Below are positions 25,326-38,400 of a DNA stretch of 64,000 bases, piece by piece (the first letter of the stretch is position 1; the number at the start of each line of letters is the position of its first letter). The stretch comes from Manduca sexta (lineage: Eukaryota; Arthropoda; Insecta; Lepidoptera; Sphingidae), in contig NC_051131.1 in NCBI RefSeq assembly GCF_014839805.1, positions 3,956,913 through 4,020,912 on the forward strand. The letters run 5' to 3'. A program made the translations under genes and the position numbers. The notes under the pieces were generated by a model. That model was not told the DNA's origin, did not search any database, and was given only the letters and a program-made list of their open reading frames with translations.

Positions 25326-26457
25326 TGTTGTATACTAAAACATTATCAGAAGTGCGTAACTAAGGTTAGAACCACACAGAGTCATTAAAATTGACTCTTC
25401 AGTTTTTTGAAAATTGTACCTGTAGGTACGTAAGTAAGAGTTGAACATTGGAACTTTTTGTTTGAAATTAATCAAAAAGCCTATGCATTTTGTCTTATAT
25501 AGTCTCAGTTGTATTGGTAAAAATTTTCTACCTTATCAGAATAAAATGTTACAAGTATAATGAGGTAAAGTTATTCTTATTGCTTATTGATTAAATATTA
25601 CATATATTGTCTCTTTAAAGTGTAAAATCTAATGTTAAGCGCAGTAATTTTCAAGAAAATGTCGATCAGCAACGTTTGTTGCATGTCTCGCAAAATAATG
25701 CTGGCCTGCTTATTTCTTCATAATTGAGGAATTTTGTCGTTTTTATTATCATTATCTTCTATTATCTATTATATTATATATATCCTTTTTTATTTTGATT
25801 TATAAAAAAAAAAAAAAAAAAATTGGCCCATGTATCCTAGCATAATCATAAAGTTCCTATTCGTCATATTTAATGGTACAAAACAATATTGGTGAAGTTT
25901 AGTTTACGCGTGTGTTTCCTGGGAAACATCCAAAAATACATTGTAATAACTGTTCACATTTGTTACAAAGTTGTATGAACACCTGAATCTCTATGACTTT
26001 AAATTTGTTTTATTAGGTACGAGTCGTAAAGTAAAACTAGTGGAGACTGTAAAATATATTTTATGTGACACCAGATTCGCTTGCCATTTTGTTCGATTAT
26101 TTGTATTCGCGATTTGTAAAGAAGTAATTTTCTTTAAATTCTTGTTCCAAAATATGATAATGGAGATGGAGTATTCATGTTTTTTATTGAGCAGTGCCTA
26201 CTTTATTTTCTTATTGCTTTTGAAGGCAGACTAGCTAATATCCCACCTGATGGTAATTTACTGTTTTCCGTAGACGTCAGCAATTTCAAGGGCACAGCTG
26301 TACTGTTGCCGAGCGTAAAAATATTTTTTAAACCTTATTTAAAAAAGGATAAGTCATAGCACCGAAGAAACACCGTACCATAATTATTATAATCAAATAA
26401 TTGAAATACCTTGATTAATTATTATGACGTAATTTGAAAAAAATGACGTAATTTGAA
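25326..26457. other. Intergenic AT-rich DNA
   Basis: No gene supported. Contains an A19 run at 25803-25821. Confidence 0.3.
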
Positions 26458-26781
26458 GCGGCGATAGCCTAGTTGGTTGTGGAACGGACTGCCGAGACGA
26501 ATGTCCGCAGGTTCAAATCCCAAGGGCACACACCTCTGATTTTTCTAATAAATTAAGTGTGTATTCTTTGTGAATTATCGCTTGCTTTAACGGTGAAGGA
26601 AAACATCGTGAGGAAACCTGCATACCTGAGAAGTTCTCTATAGGAATTTCGAGGGTGTGTGAAGTCTACCAATCCGCACTAGGCCAGCGTGGTGGACTAA
26701 GGCCTAATCCCTCTCAGTAGTAGAGGAGGCCCGTGCTCAGCAGTGGGCAAGTATATAATATAGGGCTGATATTATTATATT
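26458..26781 (+). repeat. SINE family A, reference full-length copy with target duplication
   Basis: About 324 bp. The head resembles a tRNA gene, with box A-like TAGCCTAGTTGG and box B-like GGTTCAAATCC. The body has GTGAAGGAAAACATCGTGAG and GCGTGGTGGACTAAGGCC; the tail is TGATATTATTATATT. It is flanked by the 9-bp duplication TAATTTGAA at 26449-26457 and 26782-26790. RNA polymerase III transcription is expected from the boxes. Confidence 0.85.
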
Positions 26782-26790
26782 TAATTTGAA

Positions 26791-27618
26791 AAAGATGACA
26801 ATGGATTATATTGTTAATCTAATACTGATAGATCTAGGCAGCAAGATGGGGGCGATGAAGTACTTTTATATTTCGGCCTGAAGGATATATCTAATACAGT
26901 AGGGTCCTTTTTTGTTAACACGGGGCAAACTGCCCACCACTGTCAAAACCTACTGGCCCGCTTAGAGAGCTATGAGGACGTCTCGCCGATGTCAGTGGAG
27001 TTGAAGAACACAGTGCAGTGGCATGAAGTATATCATAAGATTGATACTTATTTAAATTTTTAAGTAAGCTAAAAACAAGCTCTACGTCTGCATATACAGG
27101 ATGGATTTTTAAAATGGGCAAGCAAGGTCAGGCTTCAGTGATTTGTACTGAAGATACAAGTCATTAAAGGCTATCCATTACGCTATTTTTGCAAGCTATC
27201 TAAACGCTTAAGATAGGTTGCAAAAATTCCGCCTGTATCGTAACAACCTTGTCTTCTCTTCTTTCAGTACCATAATAGACATAAACAAGTGCCTTTCTCT
27301 ATTAATATTAAGTATTTAAACCTTATTTTGTTCTACATAACTAGGAAATTAAGCTTTATTTTGCATGTATTCTTAAGCCTCTTACATTCCTAATTAATTA
27401 CCTACTGCAGTATAGTTAGGAGAGCTTTCCAGTTTGTTTTGTTTTGCGCTCGCTATGTTTATGGTTATTAAAATAATTTACTCGCAACGTTTGTGGAGTT
27501 AGTTAATTCTTTAAGGCTAAAGAGAGAGGATATAAAGAATAAATGACTTCCAAAGCAATATGGAAAACATTTTTGGTCTCTTTATTTAGATACCTAGTTA
27601 GGTACCTTTAAGTTTGAT
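26791..27618. other. Intergenic DNA
   Basis: No gene supported; mostly AT-rich sequence. Confidence 0.3.
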
Positions 27619-27836
27619 AACTGCTTCGGTGGCATAGTTGGGTGTAATTAATTCCCGGGGCGGGCAAAGTGATATTAGGATTTTCTTCTCAGTACCAGCC
27701 TAAAGTCAGAAATTTGTGTCTGATATGGCGATAGGCTCGCCTCTGTCACATCATTAAATAAAATGAACTCGGTGGGAACTTTTTTTACGAGTTGCTTCTC
27801 TACCTACTCCTTCAGGTATAAAAGGCGTGAGTGAAT
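27619..27836 (+). repeat. SINE family B, diverged copy
   Basis: The head CTGCTTCGGTGGCATAGTTG lacks part of box B, and the body contains GATATGGCGATAGGCTCGCC and a 3' end CCTACTCCTTCAGGTATAAA. Confidence 0.65.
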
Positions 27837-28719
27837 TTGTGCGTAAGTTTCATAATATTTTGATTCATACAAACATGAGAGAACATGAGTGTATATCTTT
27901 ACTATTCCTTATTAATAATGTAACCCTTTTTTTTACATATAAAACGAAACTAACAGCCCTAAACGTATTCTGAAGAAGAAAACGTGTTAGGGTAACGAAG
28001 CATGAACCTAGACCCGATAAAGCGGTGACGCGCAATCCTGGCTGCAAATGGCTGAAGATAGGGTCCAGTTGTCGGTTATTGAATATTACGCTATAGTCGC
28101 AGGAGGGTAAGTACCAAACAATATTGTCAGTTTATTGACGACTAAAGTAAGTACGTGATGTAGAAAGTAGCTTATGACCTTCTCAGGGTCTTATGTTAAC
28201 TCCATACCAAATTTCATCGAAATCTGTTGTATAGTTTTCGAATTTATCGCGTTCAGACAAGCAGATGCGGTGGGGACTTTCTTTTATAATTTATTTTTTA
28301 GAACTTTTTAAGAATCGGTCATACATGATTGTTGCGTAACTTTAACCGTTTATGAAGCGCACGCAACGTAACCTTTCAAAAGGAATAAATGAAGCCACCA
28401 AAGCTATCAAATCCGCAATTATAAGGAGATTTAAGTCGTTTTATTAGTCTCTGGGCAAATGCTCGAAAAATAACTTCACGCCCATGCTACATACTAATTA
28501 TTGTCAGTTACAATATATCCAGCTATCAGGACATAAAATAGGTATTTAACTATCAAGGAAATATTGATCGTGGCTATTTAATATCAGTTCTCACAAGGAC
28601 TTTACAATTTTCGTTACTCAAGGGCATGGGACAAAAAACATCTGTCGATAGGAACTGGGGTGGATTATGATAATATACTTAAATGAAATGACACTTATTA
28701 GTATATGAATACGACTTAT

Positions 28720-28990
28720 TTTATAAGCTACTAGGTGTAGGTCGCGGATTCGCCCGCGTGAAGTGCCCTTTCTGTTACAAAAGTCCCAAAATCACTCAAG
28801 AAATATGAAGGACACCAGCGCCATCTATTTACAAAAAAAAAGCAAACTGTGGGGATAAAAGAATCCTGTGTTAATCGAAGACATGCTTCATTCATGCCAA
28901 ATATTATCGAAATCCGTTCAGTTTTTCCTACTTAAACTTCTAACAAACATCCAAAAGTTTTCATAAACTTTCGCATTTATAATAAAAGAA
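28720..28990 (+). repeat. Dispersed repeat family F
   Basis: Ordered blocks: CGCGGATTCGCCCGCGTGAA, CAGCGCCATCTATTTA, a block beginning CAAATATTATCGAAATCCG, and TTCGCATTTATAATA at the 3' end. The same order recurs at 60445-60735 and partly at 34264-34455 and 28180-28260. I recognise this as a common lepidopteran interspersed sequence but cannot assign it to a superfamily. Confidence 0.55.
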
Positions 28991-29472
28991 AAAATTAAGA
29001 CATATAATTTGTGTTCCGTACAATGATTTTTTATTTTGGATGTTGGAATTAGTTCCAATCACGTGAAAGATCGGCGTTAAAAAAAAATCCAAACCCAATT
29101 TGCTAACATGGGGACTGAGCCAGGAATGGTATTTTACAATGTACTACAAACCATTTTTGTTAGGGTTTCTTTTTGCTCGTATGGAACATATTCATCTGTT
29201 CTAAAATGCGTACCACATAGGTTCAAATCAGTTTTCACTACCCGAATGACATCACGTGATGAATAACTGATATTCAATACGAGGCCTTTGATATGCAACC
29301 GCCTCACTAAATTTTAATATCCCTGTATACAAACTTAGTGATTTGCGGTACACACATGTATTAATTAGTAATATACTAATTACTTTTCAATCAGTGTAAT
29401 AGCTGATACATGTATCTTCGGTAGAATGAGTTTCACAATGAATAAATTAACATAGTATATCATTAAGCTTGT

Positions 29473-29720
29473 GTCTTTTTTTATACGTGCATGACAAAAG
29501 ACCCCACTGTACCTGATTGTAAGTGGAGCGGGGTCCAATAGAATGTCGGCTGACGAAAGATGATTATCCTTCGTCAGTCGACGAAATTATGCCGGCCTGT
29601 TGGAACGGTATATATAGTATACACAGGGTGATCTCGGAACGCAGCACACTTACGTAGGCCACTATGGCAGATTTAACAACTTATGGCGGTCGCTATTCGG
29701 GCGAATATCAAATACCTACC
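29473..29720 (+). repeat. Repeat family D, longest copy
   Basis: Starts near ATACGTGCATGACAAAAGAC and passes through CTGTACCTGATTGTAAGTGG, GGGGTCCAATAGAATGTCGG and GTCGACGAAATTATGCCGG to GATCTCGGAACGCAGCACAC. Related copies are listed elsewhere. No terminal inverted repeats or coding sequence visible. Confidence 0.55.
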
Positions 29721-31889
29721 TCCAGCAAAAAGAATTCTTCTAAAAGGAAAGCAGAGACGTAACTCGTCCTTCCACAGTTTTTAGTTCATTCTTGTCCTAT
29801 GGCTACGGACGGTCACGTAGTTTCTAGCTGGTGTGGGTATAAACATATGAGAAACTACTTTTGATCCCGGGCAATTGTCTTGTAAATGTGCATGTTTTGC
29901 AAGTATAGAGAAACAAATATAATATTTCGTCTTCGTAATAGATAGATAGATAAAAAAGTTTATTTAGGCTATAATTAACACACAACATAACTTAAGATAT
30001 AACATAGACAATAGACAATTAAATACATATCCATTTTTGAGATATTGCAGCCGCAAACGGGTCCCAGCTCAGCAATATGCTTTGCTCCAAGGAGCAAAAC
30101 GCTGGTAATTCAATTAATAGAACCAGGGCCCTTACGGTTCCCATCATAAATACGCTTTTCCTACACCAACGAGGTGCAAAAATCAATAATTTAAAATTTA
30201 CAATTCAGTATTCAAATCACAAAATTGCTTTATGGCATTCTATATTCGACAGTAAGTTCGTACTTTAAAATGTGAAGGATAATAAATTGATATGAAAAAC
30301 AAATTATATCAAGAGCCGTTTTTATTTCCACGAATCGATCAGAGGAAAATGTTTGGATAAGTACGAAGGACGTCTGTCTGTGTAATAATTATGTCGCACT
30401 TTATTTGCCGAGCTATTGACATTTTGTCACATTTCGTGTTAATAAAAACGTTCTACTTTTTTAAACATCCGATAAACGAAAACGTCGAAATTGAGGACTG
30501 TTTGTTGATTAAAAGAATTTGGAAAGAGATAGATAAATTTCCAAATATATGTATTTTCCTTTATTTTTTTTATGCGTCTAAAACAACCTGTAAAATGTTA
30601 ATGTCTGTATGGTCATTTTTATCTGGATGCTTAATTTTCCAAAATTTTATCAGATTATATCTGCATTTAAAGATTATTATAAAAAATCGATATACTTTAT
30701 ACCAAAAAAAACACATGATTGTTTGTAGTCTAAAATCTCTTTTTGTAGTCACTGACCACATATCACGAGAGCTGGGGGAGGGAGTTAAAAGTCACTAAAA
30801 AACATCACGTGATTAACGGACGACCCTAAGGTGAAGGGTCCCTTTTACATCTCCGCTTTGATGGAAGTATAGGTAAATAGGGTATTTTTTGACTCTCTTA
30901 CCTATACGGCTAACGAAGCTGTCTTTTGAAAAGAACACTCGTAAATGCAAAAGGACGGATTTGCCTCTACAGATGGAATAGGTCCCTTACCTTATATATT
31001 TTTTGTATTATATAGCCAGTAATATAGGCCTTATCAATATTTATGTCCTAGTATAACGGGGGATATGATCACATAATTCGGCAACACAAAACACGACATT
31101 TTAAATTACCGTGTTAATCTCCACACTGTCCTGTAAATTGACGTTCTTCAAACTGCAAAACAATAAATTTTACACATTGGCGCACAGCTGCAGAAATAGA
31201 ATAAATAAAGGTACCCAGAACTCGCATACACGAGATCTAGTAATTAGTACACGCGTCATTTATGAAACAAATTGTTTTGGTACACATTTAGGCGGTAAAA
31301 CAAATGATACCAGAAATACGGTCTTACGCTAAAACTATAAACACTTCTTATAATCCTATTACGACACCTGTAATAGTGATTATAGATAATCAGACGAAAC
31401 ATTAATTGGATGCGGTTTGCGTGCGTCCGCGCCGCGGGACATGCCAACTTGCACGTGTCTCGTAAAATGTGACATGCTCGTAGTTTGTTTTAATTAACAT
31501 GTATTCTGTATACAATATGCTTGGACATTACGTTGGGAACAACAAATCAATTGTATATATTTCATGATGTTTATTGGATTAAATATATGATCGGTCTAAT
31601 ATTAGAATCAAAACCCGGTATGAAGCCGAAGTGAAATGTAAATGAAGTGGTGACGTATAAGATATCTTTATGGGAAGAGATGGCTGAGACACGTTATTCG
31701 TATGACAATACTCGGATATCAAGAACAAAACAATCAATAAATATAGTAATTGAACGTATTCCGAATTCCTGATTTAGGAGAATCAAATACCTAATTATAA
31801 GGACTTAAAAAAATTCGATAAAATATAATTATTTATGTATTAGATAAGCCGGCAAATGTTGGCATGGTAATATGTCCAAAACGTAGGTC
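29721..31889. other. Intergenic DNA
   Basis: Contains a short GATA microsatellite near 29940. A + frame at 30391-30798 (135 codons) has a hydrophobic, low-complexity product with no recognisable domain. No gene is called. Confidence 0.3.
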
Positions 31890-32080
31890 TATTATATTTT
31901 TTTGGACGACAAAATGATTATTGCACCTGATGGTAAGCGGATTGGCTTACACATAAAGATGATTATTTTTAGTCAGTCGATATAGTTATGTCGGCCTGTT
32001 CGAAACTGAACATACAAAAACTGATCCCGGACAAACTGACGTGGTCAAGTGGCGTGACGTAGTCAGTTATGGCGGAAACA
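31890..32080 (+). repeat. Repeat family D, diverged copy
   Basis: Shows TGCACCTGATGGTAAGCGG, GTCAGTCGATATAGTTATG, then TCGGCCTG and GATCCCGGACAAACTG in the family order. Confidence 0.5.
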
Positions 32081-32921
32081 ACACTTTACAGTTACTCGAA
32101 TCGTAGATGAAAATTTTTAAAAAAGTTGTTAACAAAATAAATACCAATATAAATTAACTTTAATTTACACGCCGTATACCCACTATTATTTCTCTTAGAA
32201 AATTTATCGCAGCGCCATCACATTTTCAGTCAGAAATACACTCATGCACGCGCCATATACATACTAAACTACAGAATCATTAAAAATCGGTAAAGTAAAA
32301 TTGGGATTTGTGAGAAAATTTTAGTAACCGTAAATGATTTTAGCCACAACGTTAATAAACATAAAGACGAGTATGTGGTTTCATTTATTAACGCAATGTC
32401 AAAATTACCCCGTATTGGTTGCCGTTCAATATACACTGTGCGTATATCGGATGATTTGCATGACCTAGACAGCACCCATGGCGATACTAGAAACTGATTT
32501 GTGTAGCAAACACGAATGTTTTACGACCATTAAAGATAGTAGCGAACTGGGATCGTTTATAGTAAGCAATACGGGAAATATATGGCAAAATTATTTATTA
32601 GAGTTTGCACATCATTATTTCCATAGTTTCTATTTTTTCGTGTCTAAAATAAAAATGTATAGTGAAAAAGACAAACTGTTTAAATTAGAATAGTGTTAGA
32701 TTAGATTGTAGGCTCGATTTCATTCCTAGAACAGTGGCTTGTAGTAGTTGGAAGGATCGTAAATCAGACTGCGGTGCATCTTTTTACGAGGCCTACGTCA
32801 AAGATAGACTTCAATGAGCAACATGCATATTTTTTTTTTGCATTTTATATTACAATAGTAAGTAGGAGAACGAAATACTAAAGTTCATTTTACATAAGAT
32901 CAAAATTAAGAATAGGTCCAA

Positions 32922-33090
32922 TTCTTTTTTTCTCCCCGACTGCACCTGATGGTAAGTAGAGTAGGATCCGTGGACTGACGAGAGATAATCATTACCCTAC
33001 AGCAGTCAACACAATTATGTCGGCCTTTTGGAACCGGATATACTTACGCCGATCCCGGAACGCGATACACTTACGAGAGCAAGAATTCGG
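32922..33090 (+). repeat. Repeat family D copy
   Basis: Shows CTGCACCTGATGGTAAGTAG, GTCAACACAATTATGTCGGC, CGATCCCGGAACGCGATACA in the family order. Confidence 0.55.
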
Positions 33091-35394
33091 TAAAGTGCTT
33101 CCTGTTGAAGACTTGTATTTTTAATTTAACAATTGGTTATAACGTTAAAACAACAAACAATAGATTGCGATAATATTAAACATCAAAAATTAAACCAAAC
33201 TCGTTCCGTTCCGTCTCTTTACAAAATGAATTTCTCATATTTCATAAGGAAAGTTGAGGAACTTGAGACAATTCTGGCAGCTTCATTATTTGCAACCGCT
33301 TGCACGGTTTTTATTATTTTTAGAATGCTATTTTGTTGCTCATTATATTGTAGCAATTACAAACTAATGAATAACAATATTGTGCAACATAGACACCACA
33401 ACAGCTGTAAAATCTCAGTACATTAAAGTTCCTTATAATTCGGTATTTCTTCGACCTCATCAATTAAAACGCCCTTGTTACTTTTCAAGAGCATAACAAC
33501 AATTAGCATCAGAATTAGCATAGCAATCTATGACGTCATATCTGATAAACTTTTCCTTGCATTCGCCGAAGTTGGCAGCAATGGAAAGCAATAGCCCCAA
33601 CAAAATATGTCACTGTCTGCGATCAGATACACCTGCCCGTTGTGTCCCCTCCCTTCCCCCCAACCTCATTTAGAACTGTATATTTATTTACATTCCCTAA
33701 TGTCCGTTGTACTCGCGCCATGCTATTGTTAATTAGAAGATTTTAGACAGAGCGTTGAATTGTCACATTTAGAGGTAATTATTTCTGTGTAGCTATATAT
33801 AGTACACAGTGAAAACTCTGAACTGAAAAGCTCAAAATTAAATGAAATTATACGTTGTTAAAAACGTAAATTTGTGCAATGCAAATTTTTTTTTAATGAA
33901 GAAAGTAGGCCATCGAGTAAATGACTTACCTGATCATTAATGGCACTATCCATGCATATCCGCCAACCAGAGGAATTGTGAATGCGTTGCAGATCTTAAA
34001 GGGGTGAAATTGGAAAAAATGCCTGTAGTCTCATAACAGTATGAAATGTAACAAAAAAGTCTTCATGCCCAGATACTGTGTCAGTGTTAGTAATTGAGTT
34101 GAATTAGCCAATTTTACCGCTGACTTTAATAAGTGCCACCATAAACATTTCGTTTTGTAATATGTATTATTAGCTATTGTTTAGGCTCCGCCTGCATTAA
34201 AGGGCTTTAAAGGTCTCTATACCACTGAGTTGATCCAATACGCTATCTATACAATACCAGAGACTAAATAAAAAAAAAACAGATAAAAAAAATCCCACGT
34301 GACTTATTTAGTCCGGGATAAAAAAAAGCATAAGTGTTAATCCAGGACATGGCCTAGTATCCCAAGTGCCTGCCAAATTTCATCCGAATTTGTCTAGCTG
34401 TTACTGAGTTTAATTCTAAAAATATCCAAATATTCGCTTTTATAATATTATCATGAAGTAAGATAAAATAAGATAGGACTAAACGCTAAAATGGTTTGCG
34501 TCGCCATATCGATCACCCGATAAGTGAATGAACTTTAAATTGTCAGTTTCCGGATTAACTTTTCTGTTATAAACATTTTCCAGATAAGCTTTTTTTTTTA
34601 TAAACGTATTAATTTTTAGTTCTATGCAATTCCTGTTACTTATAGGATTGTTCTAACTTATTTTTTTTATATATAAATTAATGACTACACTAATTGTACG
34701 CGACACGACTACCCAACACATTAACAACAATATTGCACTGCGCTCATCACCCTAAGACGTGATTTCATGATATTACTTGGAATAATATAAAGAAATCGAT
34801 CTGTAATAGGACTAACAATATTGTTCGTAAATAGTACCAATCTCATACATCTGAAAGAATACGCTGTACGCATTTCAATTTAAAGAAATAAAAATCATCT
34901 GAGACACGCACGTTGTATAACAGACACAACAATACTCCTACGTCGTGTAATATTTTATAGTGGAGAGTTAGAAATATCTTATCTATTTAATTTATTTCTT
35001 CACATCACTATAATTAACCACTTTAACAAACAATAAGTTATTCCAATGTGTTCCGGCTTTCTCGACAATTTAAAGATCACCAAATTGGCTACACAATGGT
35101 AAATTTTAACAAACATCATGGCATCTCTCCAACCATGACATAATATATCAATTTGTAAGTAATTAATTTCAGATTAAAACAATTATTATGAAGATTTACG
35201 CAGTTGGCTAGCCAGCCTGACGCACACCGCCCGAGGAGATCCGGCATAGCACATAATGTATTGTGACCTTAACAACAGCAGTTAAAAGCGTTCCTCCGAG
35301 CCAAGGGACGGTGACTCGTGGTTCAAAAGAAACCTGAGTCCGCAAACATCGGAGCCAACCTGGGTGACATCCGCGCTCGTTTGCGATTAGTCGC
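33091..35394. other. Upstream region of troponin C gene 1
   Basis: No other gene seen. A family F fragment lies at about 34264-34455. A perfect MEF2-type site (CTATATATAG) is at 33793-33802, 1.7 kb upstream of the start codon. In AT-rich DNA such a match can be chance, so it is only a candidate muscle enhancer element. TCATTC at 35395-35400 fits the arthropod initiator and could be the start site, with no clear TATA box. Confidence 0.3.
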
Positions 35395-35495
35395 TCATTC
35401 TATTCAGATAAAAGGACTTGTGTTCCTCATAGTTTGGTTTACGTTAGCTTATACACTTATTTTGTATTTAACGTAAACGTAGCGCGTTGTGAGAA

Positions 35496-38400
35496 ATGGT
35501 GAGAATTACGTACTTGCCATGTTTATTAATTATCTTTAAGTGCGAGTGAAGTGTTCTTAACGATTCATTTTATTTATTAATTTTGTGATGTGTTTCAGGA
35601 GGAACTTGACAAGGAACAGATCAATAGTAAGTATTTACTGTTTTATACAGATCATAGTGATTCAGTTTTAGTTTTTAAAATAAATCTAATTAAATCAATG
35701 TAATTAAATTAATTTGTTGTATTAAAATTAGAGTCAAATGTAAAATGAACGTAACAAGGTCGAAAAATATCAAATTTTTTGCTGGGTTGAAAGTTGGCCA
35801 GTAATTCTTTTTTATTCCAGTCCTTAAAAAGGCGTTCGAAGCTTTCGACCAAGAGAAGAAAGGATGCATCGGGACAGTAATGGTTGGAACTATCCTTGGC
35901 ATGTTAGGACACCATGTCAGTGACGATATGCTCAAAGAAATTATCCAGGAAGTCGATGTTGACGGTACGTAAGCCATAAACATTTATTAAAATTAAAAAA
36001 AACTAGTAACGTCGATACTAACATCAAGAAATGATGCTATAGAAAAAAGTCATTTCACAAGCAAAGTTTAATTGAAAGTATGAAACTTATACTAAACGTA
36101 AAAGTTATTCAGTTTGTCCAATCTTTCCGACACTTCTTAGAAGTATAATTCCACGCAGCACTTAAGGACTATGAAAGTTTATTCTATTAATATTCCCACG
36201 ATGCAAATTTGAAAGCATGACTACTTTTATGTTCCTTAACAAGGAATGAATATAAAGGTGATAATTAGTTTATTAATAATACGTTATGAACATTATAAGC
36301 TGTTCAAGCTTTTATCTTCAGAGAGTAAGGTTGATTATACCAAAATGTTGTGTGTATCAGATGGTACAGACAGCATATTCTGTTATTTGGCGATGCTTTT
36401 AGGCTTTAATCACAATCTCACGAGGTTAAAGGTTTCTTTTGATTTGAAAAAATCAGAAACGATATAGAAAATCGAATTCTGACCATCTGATTACAGACTG
36501 CGGCGCCATTTTTATACGAATAAAGATTATAAATCAATTTTATAATTTTTATGTGCTCTATATGCTATGGTCCTTGTATAAACTATTTGATAACTCCCGA
36601 TTGTACATTTTTAAATTATTCTGTGTTATTTGTTAATTTGCTTACTAGATCAACAATATGAAATTTAATTCACGAAGCTGCTATTTTATTTATTATGCGA
36701 TGTCATTGTATAGCGTATTACGGTTAATTTATTTTTCATGCTAACAAGTTGTCAGTATTATAAATTTCAAGATAAAACTTGTTTTCTTAACTAAATTTGT
36801 ATTAAAATGGTGCATATAAAATATTTATTTGCTAACAATATGATTTTAATACATTTAAATCAACTATTTGACGACTTTATTAACGCGATTATACAATTAT
36901 AGTTAAAAATACTGTCTCCATAGCGTAGTCCTGGGTTCGAATCCCAGGTCAGGCAAAGTGATATTGGGTTTTTTTGGACAGTATCAGCCCGGAGTCTGGA
37001 ATTTGTGCGCGATATGGGGATATGCTCACCCCCTATCACATTATGGGACGGAACACATAGGGCTTAAAGTGGGTGCACTGGTTACGCCTCCGTATATATA
37101 CCCCTTTGAGAATAAATACGTGACGTGTGTTGTGTATTGTATAAAAAAATGTTATCAAACACCTTTCGAAGTAAAACTTAAGAGCCTATTTCATAATCCT
37201 TGTAAATGTTATTTTATCGGTAAACGTATCAGACAGCCAAAGTTTTTGATTACCATTTATTTAGGAGGATAATTAGTGACAGTGTGACTTTTATATTTAG
37301 TCGTCTTATAATATATATTCAAAGAGTAGCAAGTACTCTAATGTTAAGGCGCTAAATGTTTCTTCAAATCTAAACTAATAAATAGCATTCAGTATACTGT
37401 AAATTAATGGTACTTTTTATGTAGGATCTGGAGAATTGGAATTTGAAGAGTTCGTCACGCTGGCATCCAGATTCATGGTTGAAGAAGATGCCGAGGCTAT
37501 GCAACAAGAACTCAAAGAAGCATTCCGGTTATATGACAAAGAAGGTAATTGCGAATGGCAGATTTATAAAATTAGGGAAATACTTAGCCAGAGTTGAATA
37601 AATTTAGAACAAATTTATTACGTACGTGCCTAAAAAGATTAAATATTTTAATAATACTAAAATATTTATAAATCGATATTATTTAATGGTATTATAAAAA
37701 ATAATTTTAACACACAGAAGCAGAAAATATGTAATTTTAAACAGTTTTCGCAACATTCTAATTTCCTTGAAAATATAACGTAAACGACTCAAATAAAGAT
37801 TTATTTGCGCTGTCACAAGTTGAGTTGTGATAATGTGCTAAATTGTGAGAACAAAAATTCCGTTTTACCTATGCTTCCTTTATCAAAAACTCGAAGATTT
37901 ATTTAAACAAAAAATACATACTAAATTTTTTAAATACAATTTATAAAATAACAATGATTTAAATTTAATCATCAATTACCGATAAATGCATTTAAAAAAT
38001 CCAAGACGTGCGATATAAGCATAATAAAAAATATAAAAGCGTAAAATGGACATTAAAACATAAATAACAAAAGTAGTAACAAAAACATAAAACAAAATAA
38101 CTTAAAATGAAAAGTTTAGGAGCGGTTGGTGCATGCTGTAAACTTAAAAATTTCTCGGCATTCACTTCAAACATTTGCGGGAACTGACAATACCTATTGT
38201 ACATAAAACGTACGTTTTGAAAAGCAGAAAATTTTATGCCTGCGCTATAATAAAATGTTCTTAAATAGCTGCCTCTTGTTTTAATATACAATGCATAAAG
38301 ATAGACATTTTAATAACCAGAAACACATTGGAATCTGATATCATTATACATGCTTTGGCCAACCAGATTGATATATTTTCATGCTCTTTGGCGGAATTCA

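Noticed and set aside
30391..30798. 135-codon plus-strand open frame
   Set aside because: Low-complexity hydrophobic product typical of AT-rich noise, and no family resemblance.
37992..38291. 99-codon minus-strand frame with a phrase like a retroelement C-terminus ([10 protein letters not shown])
   Set aside because: The resemblance is a few residues only, and it lies within TpnC1 intron 4 with no matching element ends.
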